A DNA stretch of 64,000 nt from Streptomyces rishiriensis. GTDB taxonomy: Bacteria; Actinomycetota; Actinomycetes; Streptomycetales; Streptomycetaceae. The position numbers and the translations under genes are program-made. Location of the stretch: NCBI RefSeq assembly GCF_030815485.1, contig NZ_JAUSWV010000002.1:6200001-6264000 (forward strand), read 5' to 3'. Below, piece after piece: positions 15,071 to 22,968 of the stretch. The notes under the pieces are model-generated. The model was given only the letters and a program-made list of their open reading frames with translations, did not search any database and was not told the DNA's origin. Within the stretch, counting starts at the first letter, position 1; each line of letters starts with the position of its first letter.

Positions 15071-15910
15071 GTGTCCATCGGCAACTCCCCTGAAGACGAG
15101 CGTCCGTTCGAAGACCCGTCCGAGGAAGCCCCCCTCTCCATCGGCCGCGCCCTGAAGCAGGCCCGTATCGCGGCCGGGCTGACCGTCGATGACGTCAGTT
15201 CCGCCACCCGGGTCCGCATCGCCATCGTCCACGCCATCGAGTCCGACGACTTCACCCCCTGCGGTGGGGACGTCTACGCCCGTGGGCACATCCGGACCCT
15301 GGCCCGGGCCGTCCACCTCGACCCCGCCCCGCTGATCGAGCGGTACGACGACACCCACGGCGGCCGTCCGGCGCCGACGCCGGCCGCGCCCCTCTTCGAG
15401 GCGGAACGTATCCGCCCCGAGCGGCGCGGGCCGAACTGGACCGCGGCCATGGTCGCCGCGATCGTCGCGGTGGTCGGCTTCGTCGGCTTCACCGCCTTCA
15501 CGGGCGGCGACGACGACGGTTCGAAGGATCAGGTCGCCGACGGCGCCACCCCCGCGACCGGCAAGACCGCCGCACCCACGACGAAGACCGACAAGCCCGT
15601 CGACGAGAAGCCGGAACCCTCCGACAGCGCCATCGCCGCGGCCCCTCAGGACAAGGTGACCGTCCAGGTCAGCGCCGCGGACGGCCGCAGCTGGGTCGCC
15701 GCCAAGGACCACAACGGCCGACTGCTCTTCGACGGTCTGCTCAAGAAGGGCGAGTCCAAGACCTTCCAGGACAGCGAGAAGATCAACCTCGTCCTGGGCG
15801 ACGCCGGCGCGATCGATCTGTACGTCAACGGCAAGAAGCTCGACGACGACTTCCGGCCCGGCGCCGTGGAGCGGCTGACGTACACGAAGGGCGACCCGCA
15901 GGTTGGATGA
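15071..15910 (+). CDS. RodZ-like helix-turn-helix membrane protein (DUF4115)
   Basis: 279-aa protein. A Cro/RodZ-type HTH occupies residues ~20-85 (IGRALKQARIAAGLTVDDVS, then RGHIRTLARAV). A basic stretch precedes a single membrane helix at about 120-140 (MVAAIVAVVGFVGFTAF). An Ala/Thr/Lys-rich linker follows, then a C-terminal DUF4115 beta domain (SWVAAKDHNGRLLFDGLLKKGE). The layout is that of RodZ, which links cytoskeletal or cell-wall machinery to the membrane, although Streptomyces grows at the tip and an MreB partner role is inference. GTG 15071 is chosen because GAAAGG lies 7 nt upstream; the upstream GTG 15044 has no ribosome site. It is followed by a strong hairpin and rimO. Confidence 0.85.
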   Translation: MSIGNSPEDERPFEDPSEEAPLSIGRALKQARIAAGLTVDDVSSATRVRIAIVHAIESDDFTPCGGDVYARGHIRTLARAVHLDPAPLIERYDDTHGGRPAPTPAAPLFEAERIRPERRGPNWTAAMVAAIVAVVGFVGFTAFTGGDDDGSKDQVADGATPATGKTAAPTTKTDKPVDEKPEPSDSAIAAAPQDKVTVQVSAADGRSWVAAKDHNGRLLFDGLLKKGESKTFQDSEKINLVLGDAGAIDLYVNGKKLDDDFRPGAVERLTYTKGDPQVG

Positions 15911-15931
15911 GCCAGGCGTGCCTTCGGGTGT

Positions 15932-15960
15932 ACGGGGTTGGCGAAGATCGCCAACCCCGT
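15932..15960. terminator. Perfect hairpin between the RodZ-like gene and rimO
   Basis: ACGGGGTTGGCGA and its exact complement flank a 3-nt loop (AGA), giving a 13-bp perfect stem that starts 21 nt after the upstream stop codon. It lacks a U tract, like most terminators here. It probably ends the upstream transcript and insulates the rimO promoter. Confidence 0.7.
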
Positions 15961-15999
15961 CGACGTTCGGTGTCGGTGGGACAAAGTAGTCTTGAGCCC

Positions 16000-17469
16000 A
16001 TGCCTGAACGCCGTACCGTCGCACTCGTCACCCTTGGCTGCGCCCGTAACGAGGTGGACTCGGAGGAGCTCGCAGGCCGTTTGGAGGCGGACGGCTGGCA
16101 GCTCGTGGAGGACGCCGAGGACGCGGACGTCGCCGTCGTCAACACCTGCGGTTTCGTCGACGCCGCCAAGAAGGACTCCGTCGATGCCCTGTTGGAGGCC
16201 AACGACCTCAAGGGTCATGGCAGAACCCAGGCCGTGGTGGCCGTGGGCTGCATGGCCGAGCGGTACGGCAAGGAGCTCGCCGAAGCCCTGCCCGAGGCCG
16301 ACGGCGTGCTCGGCTTCGACGACTACTCCGACATCTCCGACCGCCTCCAGACCATCCTGAACGGCGGCATCCACGCCTCCCACACCCCGCGCGACCGGCG
16401 CAAGCTGCTGCCGGTCAGCCCGGCGGAACGCCAGGACTCGGCCGCGTCCGTGGCCCTGCCCGGCCATGGGCCGAACGACCTTCCCGAGGGCGTCGCCCCG
16501 GCTTCCGGCCCCCGTGCGCCCCTGCGGCGCCGGCTGGACGGCGCCCCGGTCGCCTCGGTCAAGCTCGCCTCCGGCTGTGACCGGCGCTGTTCCTTCTGCG
16601 CCATCCCGTCCTTCCGCGGCTCCTTCATCTCGCGCCGGCCGAGCGATGTGCTGAACGAGACGCGGTGGCTGGCCGAGCAGGGCGTCAAGGAGATCATGCT
16701 GGTCTCCGAGAACAACACCTCCTACGGCAAGGACCTCGGCGACATCCGGCTGCTGGAGTCGCTGCTGCCCGAGCTGGCGGACGTCGACGGCCTCGAGCGG
16801 GTGCGGGTCAGCTACCTCCAGCCGGCCGAGATGCGGCCCGGCCTGATCGACGTGCTGACCTCGACTCCGAAGATCGCGCCCTACTTCGACCTGTCCTTCC
16901 AGCACTCGGCGCCCGGCGTGCTGCGCGCGATGCGCCGCTTCGGCGACACCGACCGCTTCCTGGAACTGCTCGACACCATCCGCAGCAAGGCGCCCCAGGC
17001 CGGTGTGCGCTCCAACTTCATCGTGGGCTTCCCCGGTGAGTCCGAGGCGGACCTGGCCGAGCTGGAGCGCTTCCTGAACGGCGCGCGCCTCGACGCGATC
17101 GGCGTCTTCGGCTACTCCGACGAGGACGGCACCGAGGCCGCGACGTACGACGGCAAGCTCGACGTGGACGTCGTGGCCGAGCGGCTCGCCCGGGTCTCCC
17201 GGCTCGCCGAGGAGCTCGTCTCGCAGCGGGCCGAGGAGCGCGTCGGCGAGACCGTGCACGTACTGGTCGAGTCGGTCGACGAGGAAGGCGTGTACGGCCG
17301 TGGAGAGCACCAGGCTCCGGAGACGGACGGCCAGGTGCTGCTCACATCGGGCGAAAACCTGAGCGTCGGTCGTATGGTCGAGGCGAAGGTGGTCGGTACC
17401 GAAGGCGTCGACCTGGTGGCCGAGCCCCTGCCGGGCTCGTCCGGGTGTAGTGAGGAGGCGGGCAGATGA
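16000..17469 (+). CDS. rimO: Ribosomal protein S12 methylthiotransferase RimO
   Basis: 489-aa radical-SAM enzyme that methylthiolates an aspartate of ribosomal protein S12 using two 4Fe-4S clusters. The N-terminal UPF0004 domain has its cluster cysteines in LGCARNEVDSEE, NTCGFVD and VGCMAERYG. The radical-SAM CxxxCxxC motif is C193-C197-C200 (GCDRRCSFCA). A C-terminal TRAM domain ends the protein. A Pro/Ala-rich insert of roughly 45 residues lies between the first two domains and accounts for the length above the usual ~440. ATG 16000 has TAGTCT ending 7 nt upstream and no ribosome site, suggesting a leaderless message. The in-frame GTG/ATG upstream sits across a terminator hairpin and is rejected. 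The stop overlaps the pgsA start (ATGA). Confidence 0.96.
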   Translation: MPERRTVALVTLGCARNEVDSEELAGRLEADGWQLVEDAEDADVAVVNTCGFVDAAKKDSVDALLEANDLKGHGRTQAVVAVGCMAERYGKELAEALPEADGVLGFDDYSDISDRLQTILNGGIHASHTPRDRRKLLPVSPAERQDSAASVALPGHGPNDLPEGVAPASGPRAPLRRRLDGAPVASVKLASGCDRRCSFCAIPSFRGSFISRRPSDVLNETRWLAEQGVKEIMLVSENNTSYGKDLGDIRLLESLLPELADVDGLERVRVSYLQPAEMRPGLIDVLTSTPKIAPYFDLSFQHSAPGVLRAMRRFGDTDRFLELLDTIRSKAPQAGVRSNFIVGFPGESEADLAELERFLNGARLDAIGVFGYSDEDGTEAATYDGKLDVDVVAERLARVSRLAEELVSQRAEERVGETVHVLVESVDEEGVYGRGEHQAPETDGQVLLTSGENLSVGRMVEAKVVGTEGVDLVAEPLPGSSGCSEEAGR

Positions 17470-18257
17470 CGGGTGTTCCGGCATCGGCTGCGGGCGGCTC
17501 CTCGCAGGCCTCACCGGCTTCGCAGACCTCACCCGGTTCCCAGGCCTCGCAGGCGGCGAGGACCGTGGTGACTCCTGTGGAAGGGTCCGCCGACGCGGCC
17601 ACGGTCGCCGATCCGGGCGGTGCGGGCCGGCCGCCGCGCGGCGCGAAGCTGGCGGCCGCCGCCGTCAATCAGGCGAGCGTCTGGAACGTCGCCAATCTGC
17701 TGACCATGCTTCGGCTGATCCTGGTGCCCGGCTTCGTCGCGCTGATGCTGGCCGACGGCGGCTACGACCCGGCGTGGCGCGCGTTCGCCTGGGCGGCCTT
17801 CGCGATCGCCATGATCACCGACCTGTTCGACGGGCACCTGGCGCGGACGTACGACCTCGTCACCGACTTCGGGAAGATCGCCGACCCCATCGCCGACAAG
17901 GCGATCATGGGAGCGGCGCTGGTCTGCCTCTCCTCGCTCGGTGACCTGCCGTGGTGGGTGACGATCGTGATCCTCGGCCGGGAACTCGGGATCACGCTGC
18001 TGCGTTTCCTGGTCATCCGGTACGGGGTCATCCCGGCGAGCCGGGGCGGCAAGCTGAAGACGCTCATCCAGGGCGTGGCGGTCGGGATGTACGTCCTTCC
18101 GCTGACGGGCTGGCTGGCCACCATGAGGTGGTGGGTGATGGCCGCGGCCGTCGTTCTGACCGTGGTGACCGGGCTCGATTACATAAGGCAGGCCGTTGTG
18201 CTGCGCAGGCAGGGAATCGCCGAGCGCGAGGCCGCGTTGGAGGAGACGCAAGCGTGA
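17466..18257 (+). CDS. pgsA: CDP-diacylglycerol-glycerol-3-phosphate 3-phosphatidyltransferase
   Basis: 263-aa integral membrane enzyme of the CDP-alcohol phosphatidyltransferase family, making phosphatidylglycerophosphate for PG and cardiolipin. The family motif DGxxAR...G...D...D is present as DGHLARTYDLVTDFGKIAD and the following PIAD. Five or six membrane helices lie between residues ~75 and 255. The first ~65 residues are a Ser/Ala/Gln-rich tail of low complexity, unusual for the family but common in streptomycetes. ATG 17466 overlaps the rimO stop by 4 nt, so the two are translationally coupled. Its stop in turn overlaps the GTG of the CinA-like gene. Actinobacteria carry several paralogues (including PI-phosphate synthase); the neighbours rimO, cinA and clgR favour the PgsA assignment. 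Confidence 0.93.
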   Translation: MTGVPASAAGGSSQASPASQTSPGSQASQAARTVVTPVEGSADAATVADPGGAGRPPRGAKLAAAAVNQASVWNVANLLTMLRLILVPGFVALMLADGGYDPAWRAFAWAAFAIAMITDLFDGHLARTYDLVTDFGKIADPIADKAIMGAALVCLSSLGDLPWWVTIVILGRELGITLLRFLVIRYGVIPASRGGKLKTLIQGVAVGMYVLPLTGWLATMRWWVMAAAVVLTVVTGLDYIRQAVVLRRQGIAEREAALEETQA

Positions 18258-18799
18258 ATTCCCCGGCCACGGATGTGGTGCGACTACTCACGGTGAGGGA
18301 ACAGACGCTCGCCGTGGCCGAGTCGCTGACCGGTGGCCTGGTCGCCGCGGAGATCACCACCGTCCCCGGTGCGTCCAAGGTCTTCCGTGGTTCCGTCACC
18401 GCCTACGCCACCGATCTCAAGCACGGTCTGCTCGCGGTGGACGCGGAGCTGCTGGCCGCGCGCGGGGCCGTGGACGCGCAGGTCGCGGCCCAGATGGCCG
18501 CCGGAGTGCGGAAGGCGCTGAACGCCGACTGGGGCATCGCGACCACGGGTGTCGCCGGCCCCGATCCGCAGGACGGACAGCCGGTGGGGACGGTTTTCGT
18601 GGCGGTGGACGGCCCGTCCGGGGCGGAGTCCGGTTCCGCCGGCGGCGGAAAAGTGGAGGCCCTGCGGTTGAACGGCGACCGGGCGGAAATTCGTAGAGAG
18701 AGTGTACGGAGCGTACTCGCACTGCTCCTGACAGAGCTTGCGGGCGAACACACCGGGAACGAGCGGGCACAGGATACGGAACAGAACGGGGGGTTTTGA
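18254..18799 (+). CDS. CinA C-terminal domain protein (nicotinamide-nucleotide amidase type)
   Basis: 181-aa stand-alone CinA C-terminal domain, the PncC type that deamidates NMN in pyridine-nucleotide salvage. Family motifs are LAVAESLTGGLVAAEIT near the N-terminus, with the catalytic Ser and Thr region, FRGSVTAYATDLK, and TTGVAGPDPQDGQPVGTV. A glycine/serine-rich loop (GAESGSAGGGK) is inserted before the last strands. GTG 18254 overlaps the pgsA stop (GTGA), so expression depends on the rimO-pgsA transcript. The stop TGA at 18797-18799 is followed within 110 nt by clgR, which has its own ribosome site. Confidence 0.88.
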   Translation: MNSPATDVVRLLTVREQTLAVAESLTGGLVAAEITTVPGASKVFRGSVTAYATDLKHGLLAVDAELLAARGAVDAQVAAQMAAGVRKALNADWGIATTGVAGPDPQDGQPVGTVFVAVDGPSGAESGSAGGGKVEALRLNGDRAEIRRESVRSVLALLLTELAGEHTGNERAQDTEQNGGF

Positions 18800-18908
18800 T
18801 GTTTGCAGCCCTGAGTGAACACGACATCGCTCCCCGCACGGCCGCAGCGCAAGGCGGTACGGTGGGGCGTGAAGGATGCGGCTACGCGGTCCGAGGAGGG
18901 AGCCACCG

Positions 18909-19289
18909 ATGATTCTGCTCCGTCGCCTGCTGGGTGACGTGCTGCGTCGGCAGCGCCAGCGCCAGGGCCGTACTCTGCGCGAAGTCTCCTCGTCCGCCCG
19001 AGTCTCACTCGGCTATCTCTCCGAGGTGGAGCGGGGGCAGAAGGAGGCTTCCTCTGAGCTGCTCTCCGCCATCTGCGACGCGCTGGACGTACGGATGTCC
19101 GAGCTCATGCGGGAAGTGAGCGACGAGCTCGCTCTCGCCGAGCTGGCTCAGTCTGCTGCCGCCACCCCCAGGGAGCCTGTACCGGCGTCGGTTCGCCCGA
19201 TGCTGGGTTCCGTGTCGGTGACCGGTGTGCCACCGGAGCGGGTGACCATCAAGGCACCCGCCGAGGCGGTGGACGTGGTCGCCGCGTGA
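18909..19289 (+). CDS. clgR: Clp gene regulator ClgR (XRE family)
   Basis: 126-aa DNA-binding activator of clp and lon protease genes. The HTH_3 domain covers residues ~8-68 (LGDVLRRQRQRQGRTLREVS, then SLGYLSEVERGQKEASSELL). The C-terminal region ends in VDVVAA; in S. lividans ClgR a terminal Ala-Ala is the signal for degradation by ClpP, giving feedback control. The position after ftsK-pgsA is the same as in Mycobacterium tuberculosis (ftsK, pgsA3, clgR), which supports the assignment. ATG 18909 is preceded by a strong ribosome site (GAGGAGGG). A composite terminator follows. Confidence 0.95.
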   Translation: MILLRRLLGDVLRRQRQRQGRTLREVSSSARVSLGYLSEVERGQKEASSELLSAICDALDVRMSELMREVSDELALAELAQSAAATPREPVPASVRPMLGSVSVTGVPPERVTIKAPAEAVDVVAA

Positions 19290-19360
19290 CATTCACGCGC
19301 GCGGGCGTGTGACGCGTGGGCATGTGACGCGACGCAGGCACGCAGGAACGCAAGTGTGAG

Positions 19361-19413
19361 GCCCCGGCCGGGGTTTCTCCGGGAAGACCCGGAGAGGTGC
19401 GGTCGGGGTTTTT
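19361..19413 (+). terminator. Composite terminator after clgR
   Basis: An outer stem CCCCGGCCG/CGGTCGGGG (one G-U pair) encloses an inner perfect hairpin TCTCCGGG-AAGA-CCCGGAGA, followed by five T. It lies 70 nt after the clgR stop. Confidence 0.75.
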
Positions 19414-19495
19414 CGCGTCCGTCGTCCGTTTGCCGGTGCGGGGCGCCGAGGGCATCGTGAAGGGGCACGGCGGGGGCCAACCACCGGAGGTACCG

Positions 19496-19966
19496 ATGTT
19501 CGTCGTGAAGAGTCCCCTGTCCGACGCCGATCTGAAGACCGTCTCCGAGGCCTTGCAGGGCGCGCTCGTCGACCTGATCGACCTGTCGCTCGTCGCCAAG
19601 CAGGTCCACTGGAACGTCGTCGGGCCCCGCTTCCGGTCCGTCCACCTCCAGCTCGACGAGGTCGTGGATGTCGCCCGCGCCCACTCGGACACCGTGGCGG
19701 AGCGCGCCTCGGCGCTCGGCGTCTCGCCGGATGGGCGTGCGGCGACGGTGGCGGCGGGCAGCGGGATCGGTGCGGTGCCGGCGGGCTGGGTCAAGGACTC
19801 CGACGCGGTGGACGCGCTCGTCGCCGCTCTCGGCGCGGCGATCACCCGTATGCGGGAGCGGGTGGCGGGCACGGGCGACGCGGATCCTGTGAGCCAGGAC
19901 ATCTTCATCGGCATCACCGCCGATCTCGAGAAGCATCACTGGATGTTCCAGGCGGAGACCGTCTGA
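19496..19966 (+). CDS. dps: Dps-family ferritin-like protein
   Basis: 156-aa Dps/miniferritin. The ferroxidase ligand pattern is present: His in KQVHWNVVGPRF, then VHLQLDE with the Asp and Glu ligands 12 and 16 residues further. The tail MFQAETV closes the four-helix bundle. The N-terminus is short, without the lysine-rich extension that binds DNA in E. coli Dps, so iron storage/oxidation and nucleoid roles cannot be separated here. The product should form a 12-subunit cage. ATG 19496 has an excellent site (GGAGG, 6-7 nt). I believe this is the locus of one of the S. coelicolor Dps paralogues (DpsC), which is from memory. Confidence 0.93.
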   Translation: MFVVKSPLSDADLKTVSEALQGALVDLIDLSLVAKQVHWNVVGPRFRSVHLQLDEVVDVARAHSDTVAERASALGVSPDGRAATVAAGSGIGAVPAGWVKDSDAVDALVAALGAAITRMRERVAGTGDADPVSQDIFIGITADLEKHHWMFQAETV

Positions 19967-20124
19967 GGCGGCGGGGGCGCGGGCGGCGGATCGGCTCGGC
20001 CGATGCGCCGGTGTGCCGCCCGCGCGCCCTGCCGACGCCGGGGTCGGGCGTCTGGCGTCGGTCTTCTCGCAAGCGCGTGAGGTTACCGGGTGTCGTGGTG
20101 AGCGTCGGGCTGGAGGTGACGGCC

Positions 20125-20427
20125 GTGGTGAGGCGAATAGCGGGGCGAGGCGTCGCGCTGGGGCTCGGCCTCGGGTTGGGCACGGCGTGGTGGTGGGCCG
20201 TGGTGAGGCTCGCCGTGGCCCCCGATGCCGGAGTACTGGAGGGAGCGGTTGCCGCCGGGGGGTGGGGGCTGAGCCTCCTGCCCGTGCACTGCGTGGCCAA
20301 GGCGCGTGCGGTGGGGGCGGTCGGGGAGGGGCGATGGAGAGTCGCTTGGCGGGGGGTCGAGGGTGGCCGGAGGGCTGGTGGTGGTGGCGCGGGGAGTGAC
20401 GTCGAGGGTGGCCGGAGGGCCGGTTGA
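20125..20427 (+). CDS. Small membrane protein with repeat-derived C-terminus
   Basis: 100-aa hypothetical protein. Residues ~8-30 are a Gly/Leu-rich membrane helix ending in AWWWAVVRLAV; a second hydrophobic stretch (GAVAAGGWGLSLLPVHCVA) follows. The N-terminal ~75 residues look like a genuine short conserved Streptomyces protein. The C-terminus (VEGGRRAGGGGAGSD, then VEGGRRAG) is encoded by the first copies of a 45-bp tandem repeat and probably extends a shorter ancestral protein; the stop lies inside the second repeat. GTG 20125 has GGAGG 8 nt upstream. Function unknown. Confidence 0.6.
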   Translation: MVRRIAGRGVALGLGLGLGTAWWWAVVRLAVAPDAGVLEGAVAAGGWGLSLLPVHCVAKARAVGAVGEGRWRVAWRGVEGGRRAGGGGAGSDVEGGRRAG

Positions 20428-20514
20428 GGTGGTGCGGGGAATGGGGTCGAGGGTGGCCGGAGGGCTGGTTGAGGTGGTGCGGGGAATGGGGTCGAGGGTG
20501 GCCGGAGGGCCGGT
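20356..20514. repeat. 45-bp tandem repeat, 3.5 copies
   Basis: Units start at 20356, 20401, 20446 and 20491, exactly 45 bp apart, each opening GTCGAGGGTGGCCGGAGGG. Copies 2 and 3 differ at one base; copy 4 decays after ~23 bp. Because 45 is a multiple of three the array stays open in several frames on both strands, which creates long spurious ORFs. Confidence 0.95.
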
Positions 20515-21171
20515 GAGGTGCTGCGGCGAGTGGTGGCGGGACCGCGGAGGAGGTGTCGGGGTAGGTGTCTTCCGGCGGAGGGGGCGGGGGTCGGGCGTTG
20601 TAAGGCGGGGCGAGGAGGGCGGCTGGGCAGCGCCGCCCTCGCGCTCGGTGGCGAGCCGGGGCCGATGACTGGCCGAAGCCTTGTCCGGTGAGCGATGTCC
20701 GGTGAGCGACTTTCGCCACCGCTGGACAGAGGTCGTGGACCCGGTGGGGTGCCGGGCGGTACCGGCGGCTGGACGTGTCGGCTGCCGACTGCCGGCTGCC
20801 GACCGGAGGCTCGAGAGAGGGCTTGGTGCCCTCGGGTCCACCGGGGGTCTGCATGGGGTGGATCCGTGGGGAGGCCGAGGCCGCTTGTGGAGTACTCCGC
20901 GCCGTGCGCGTGATGCCCGGTTCAGGGCGGGATGTTGTGGTGCGGTGCGGCCGGGATACGGCTGGGGGCGAGGGTCGGGTGGGGTGCGGGCGCGACGGGC
21001 CTGGGAGGCGGCGTTGGTTCGGGCTGGGGGCGGCTGTGCACGGGCCCAGGGCGGAGTGCGGGCGTAGGGCGGGGTGCGGGCCCAGGGTGGAGTGCGGGCG
21101 TGGTGGGGACCCGGAGGGGAGGGGCTGAGTGAGGCCGACCGAAGTGCTCTTCGGGGTCTCCTGGGGCGCGG
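20515..21171. other. Gene-poor, low-complexity region
   Basis: About 650 bases with no ORF that shows domain similarity or consistent codon bias. It contains short direct repeats (TGTCCGGTGAGCGA at about 20688 and 20698; GCTGCCGACTGCCGGCTGCCGACC near 20780; degenerate GGCGGAGTGCGGGCGTAGG-like units between ~21050 and 21100). It looks like decaying or slippage-prone DNA between the small membrane gene and the SDR gene. Confidence 0.6.
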
Positions 21172-21936
21172 TTACCAGGGCATCGCCACGCCGCCGTTCG
21201 GGCGGAGGATCTGGCCCGTGGTGAACGCCGACGCGTCCGAGGCCAGGTGGAGAACGGCGTGGGCGATGTCCTCGGGTTCGCCGACCCGACCCAGGGGTGA
21301 CATGCGGGCCATGAGCGCCTCGGTGTGCGCCTGAGCGCCGGCGTCGTGGCGGTCGGTCATGGGGGTGCGGATCCAGCCCGGGGCGACGGCGTTGACGCGG
21401 ATCCCGTACCGGCCGACCTCCGTCGCCAGAGTCTTCGTCAACTGGACCACGGCCGCCTTGGCGACGCCGTAGCAGAGCAGGCCGGGGCCGCCGGTGTCCA
21501 CGGCGCCCGAGGCCATGGTGACGATGCTGCCGCCACTGTCGCGGGCCAGCATCAGGCGGGCCGCCTCCTGACAGGCGTACAGCACGCCCTTGAAGTTGAC
21601 GGCCAGAACCCGGTCGAGGTCCTCGTCCCGGGTCTCCAGGACCGGACTGCTGTGCATGATCCCGGCGACGGCGGCCATGACGTCCAGCCGCTCGCAGGAC
21701 TCGACGGCCTGCCGCACCTCGGTGCGGTCGGTGACGTCGAGGTGGTGGGTGCGGGCCGTGCCGCCGCGGTCCTTGATCAGGGTCGCCGTTTCGTGCAGGC
21801 CGCGCGCGTCGAGGTCCGCGCCGTGCACGGTGGCGCCCGCCTCGGCGAGGAGTACGGCGCAGGCGCGGCCGATTCCGCTTGCGGCGCCGGTGACGAATGC
21901 GGTGCGTCCGGTGAGGTCGTACGCCTTGACGGGCAT
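21172..21936 (-). CDS. SDR-family oxidoreductase
   Basis: 254-aa classical short-chain dehydrogenase. The NAD(P)-binding motif TGAASGIGRA is at residues ~12-21. An acidic residue after the second strand (HGADLDA) favours NAD(H). NFKGVLY carries the structural Asn. The catalytic Ser-Tyr-Lys set lies in TMASGAVDTGG and CYGVAKAAV, and the tail NAVAPGWIRTPM is typical of 3-oxoacyl-ACP reductase-like SDRs. The substrate cannot be inferred. ATG 21936 is preferred to a TTG at 21972, although neither has a clear ribosome site. It stands alone, convergent with nothing and separated by ~110 nt from nei. Confidence 0.88.
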   Translation of the reverse strand: MPVKAYDLTGRTAFVTGAASGIGRACAVLLAEAGATVHGADLDARGLHETATLIKDRGGTARTHHLDVTDRTEVRQAVESCERLDVMAAVAGIMHSSPVLETRDEDLDRVLAVNFKGVLYACQEAARLMLARDSGGSIVTMASGAVDTGGPGLLCYGVAKAAVVQLTKTLATEVGRYGIRVNAVAPGWIRTPMTDRHDAGAQAHTEALMARMSPLGRVGEPEDIAHAVLHLASDASAFTTGQILRPNGGVAMPW

Positions 21937-22081
21937 GAAGGGACCGTACGAGGGTTTCTGACGGTCCGTCAATTACCGTTCGTCGATTACGACGGGTCGT
22001 TCGTATGTCGCGGGTGGATCGTCGATGCGGGGCCGCAGACGGCCCGTCGACGACTGGGCGGAGAACGGTCGTTGACGGGAC

Positions 22082-22924
22082 TCACCGGACGGTGCGAGGG
22101 CGGATGCGGCGCGTCGGCGGGGAACCCGGCGCCGGGGCGGGCCCGGTCTGGCACGCCGGGCACCAGTAGGTCGGGCGCTCGCGGGAGCCGTCGCCCTGAT
22201 CGGCGACCCGGACCGGTGTTCCGCAGCGCAGACAGGGGCGGGGCGTGCGGCCGTAGACGAACAGGTTCGGGCCGCGACGGCCCGTCGTGTTGCGTACCGG
22301 GTGGTCGCGGTTGGCCTCCAGGAGCTTCTTCGCGAGGGCGGGCAGCTTCGCGACGCGATCGGCGGGAAGGGCGCCGACGGGGAGCCACGGGGTGACGCCG
22401 AGGAGGAAGCAGAGCTCGCTCTTGTACACGTTGCCGATGCCGGCGAGGTTGCGCTGGTCGAGGAGGGCCTCGCCGAGGGAGCGGGCGGGCTCCGCCAGGA
22501 GGTTGGAGAGGGCTGCCTCGGGGTTCCAGTCGGGCCCCAGCAGGTCGGGGCCGAGATGGCCTACGGCTCGTGACTCGTCGCCCGTGCGCAGCAGTTCGAG
22601 GACGGGGAGGCGGTAACCGACGGCGGTGCGGTCGTGGGTACCGAGAATGGCCCGGATCTGGTGCGCCGGGCCGCCGGTCCAGCGCTGGTCGTTCGTGAAC
22701 ACCTTCCAGGAGCCGTCCATCCGCAGGTGGGAGTGGAGCGTCAGATCGCCTTCGATGCGGGTGAGGAGATGCTTGCCGCGCGGAGTGACGTCCAGGACGG
22801 TGCGTCCGACGAGGTCGGCGGTCGCGTACTTCGGCACCCGGAGATCCGAGCGGGTCAGCACCTTTCCCGCGAGGGCGTCGTGCAGTCGCCTCGCGGCCTG
22901 CCAGACCGTGTCACCTTCGGGCAT
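22082..22924 (-). CDS. nei: Fpg/Nei-family DNA glycosylase (endonuclease VIII type)
   Basis: 280-aa bifunctional base-excision glycosylase/AP lyase. The N-terminus MPEGDTVWQAARRL has the catalytic Pro (after Met removal) and Glu of the family, in the form typical of the Nei/Nei2 branch. The helix-two-turn-helix region (RSLGEALLDQRNLAGIGNVY) precedes a C-terminal zinc finger, CLRCGTPVRV...YWCPAC. It should excise oxidised pyrimidines. It lies directly downstream of lhr on the same strand (44 nt), a pairing also found in mycobacteria (lhr-nei), so the two probably act in one repair response. Confidence 0.93.
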   Translation of the reverse strand: MPEGDTVWQAARRLHDALAGKVLTRSDLRVPKYATADLVGRTVLDVTPRGKHLLTRIEGDLTLHSHLRMDGSWKVFTNDQRWTGGPAHQIRAILGTHDRTAVGYRLPVLELLRTGDESRAVGHLGPDLLGPDWNPEAALSNLLAEPARSLGEALLDQRNLAGIGNVYKSELCFLLGVTPWLPVGALPADRVAKLPALAKKLLEANRDHPVRNTTGRRGPNLFVYGRTPRPCLRCGTPVRVADQGDGSRERPTYWCPACQTGPAPAPGSPPTRRIRPRTVR

Positions 22925-22968
22925 GGGTCAAGGGTGGCATGAGCGTCGTCGGGAACGGGGTGGGGCGG

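Noticed and set aside
20356..20514. Possible CRISPR-like array
   Set aside because: The 45-bp units are head-to-tail with no spacers, only 3.5 copies, and no cas genes are present.
19148..20854. Minus-strand 568-codon ORF with His/Pro-rich repeats
   Set aside because: The repeats are the reverse reading of the 45-bp DNA array, and the frame overlaps clgR and dps; no codon bias for this frame.
20306..21128. Plus-strand ORFs after the small membrane gene (for example 20306-20668, 20775-21128)
   Set aside because: Their peptides are Gly/Arg-rich, no ribosome sites are convincing, and the frames exist only because of the repeats and GC skew.
21325..22395. Plus-strand 356-codon ORF opposite the SDR and nei genes
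   Set aside because: Antisense to two clear genes with catalytic motifs; no domain or start signal.
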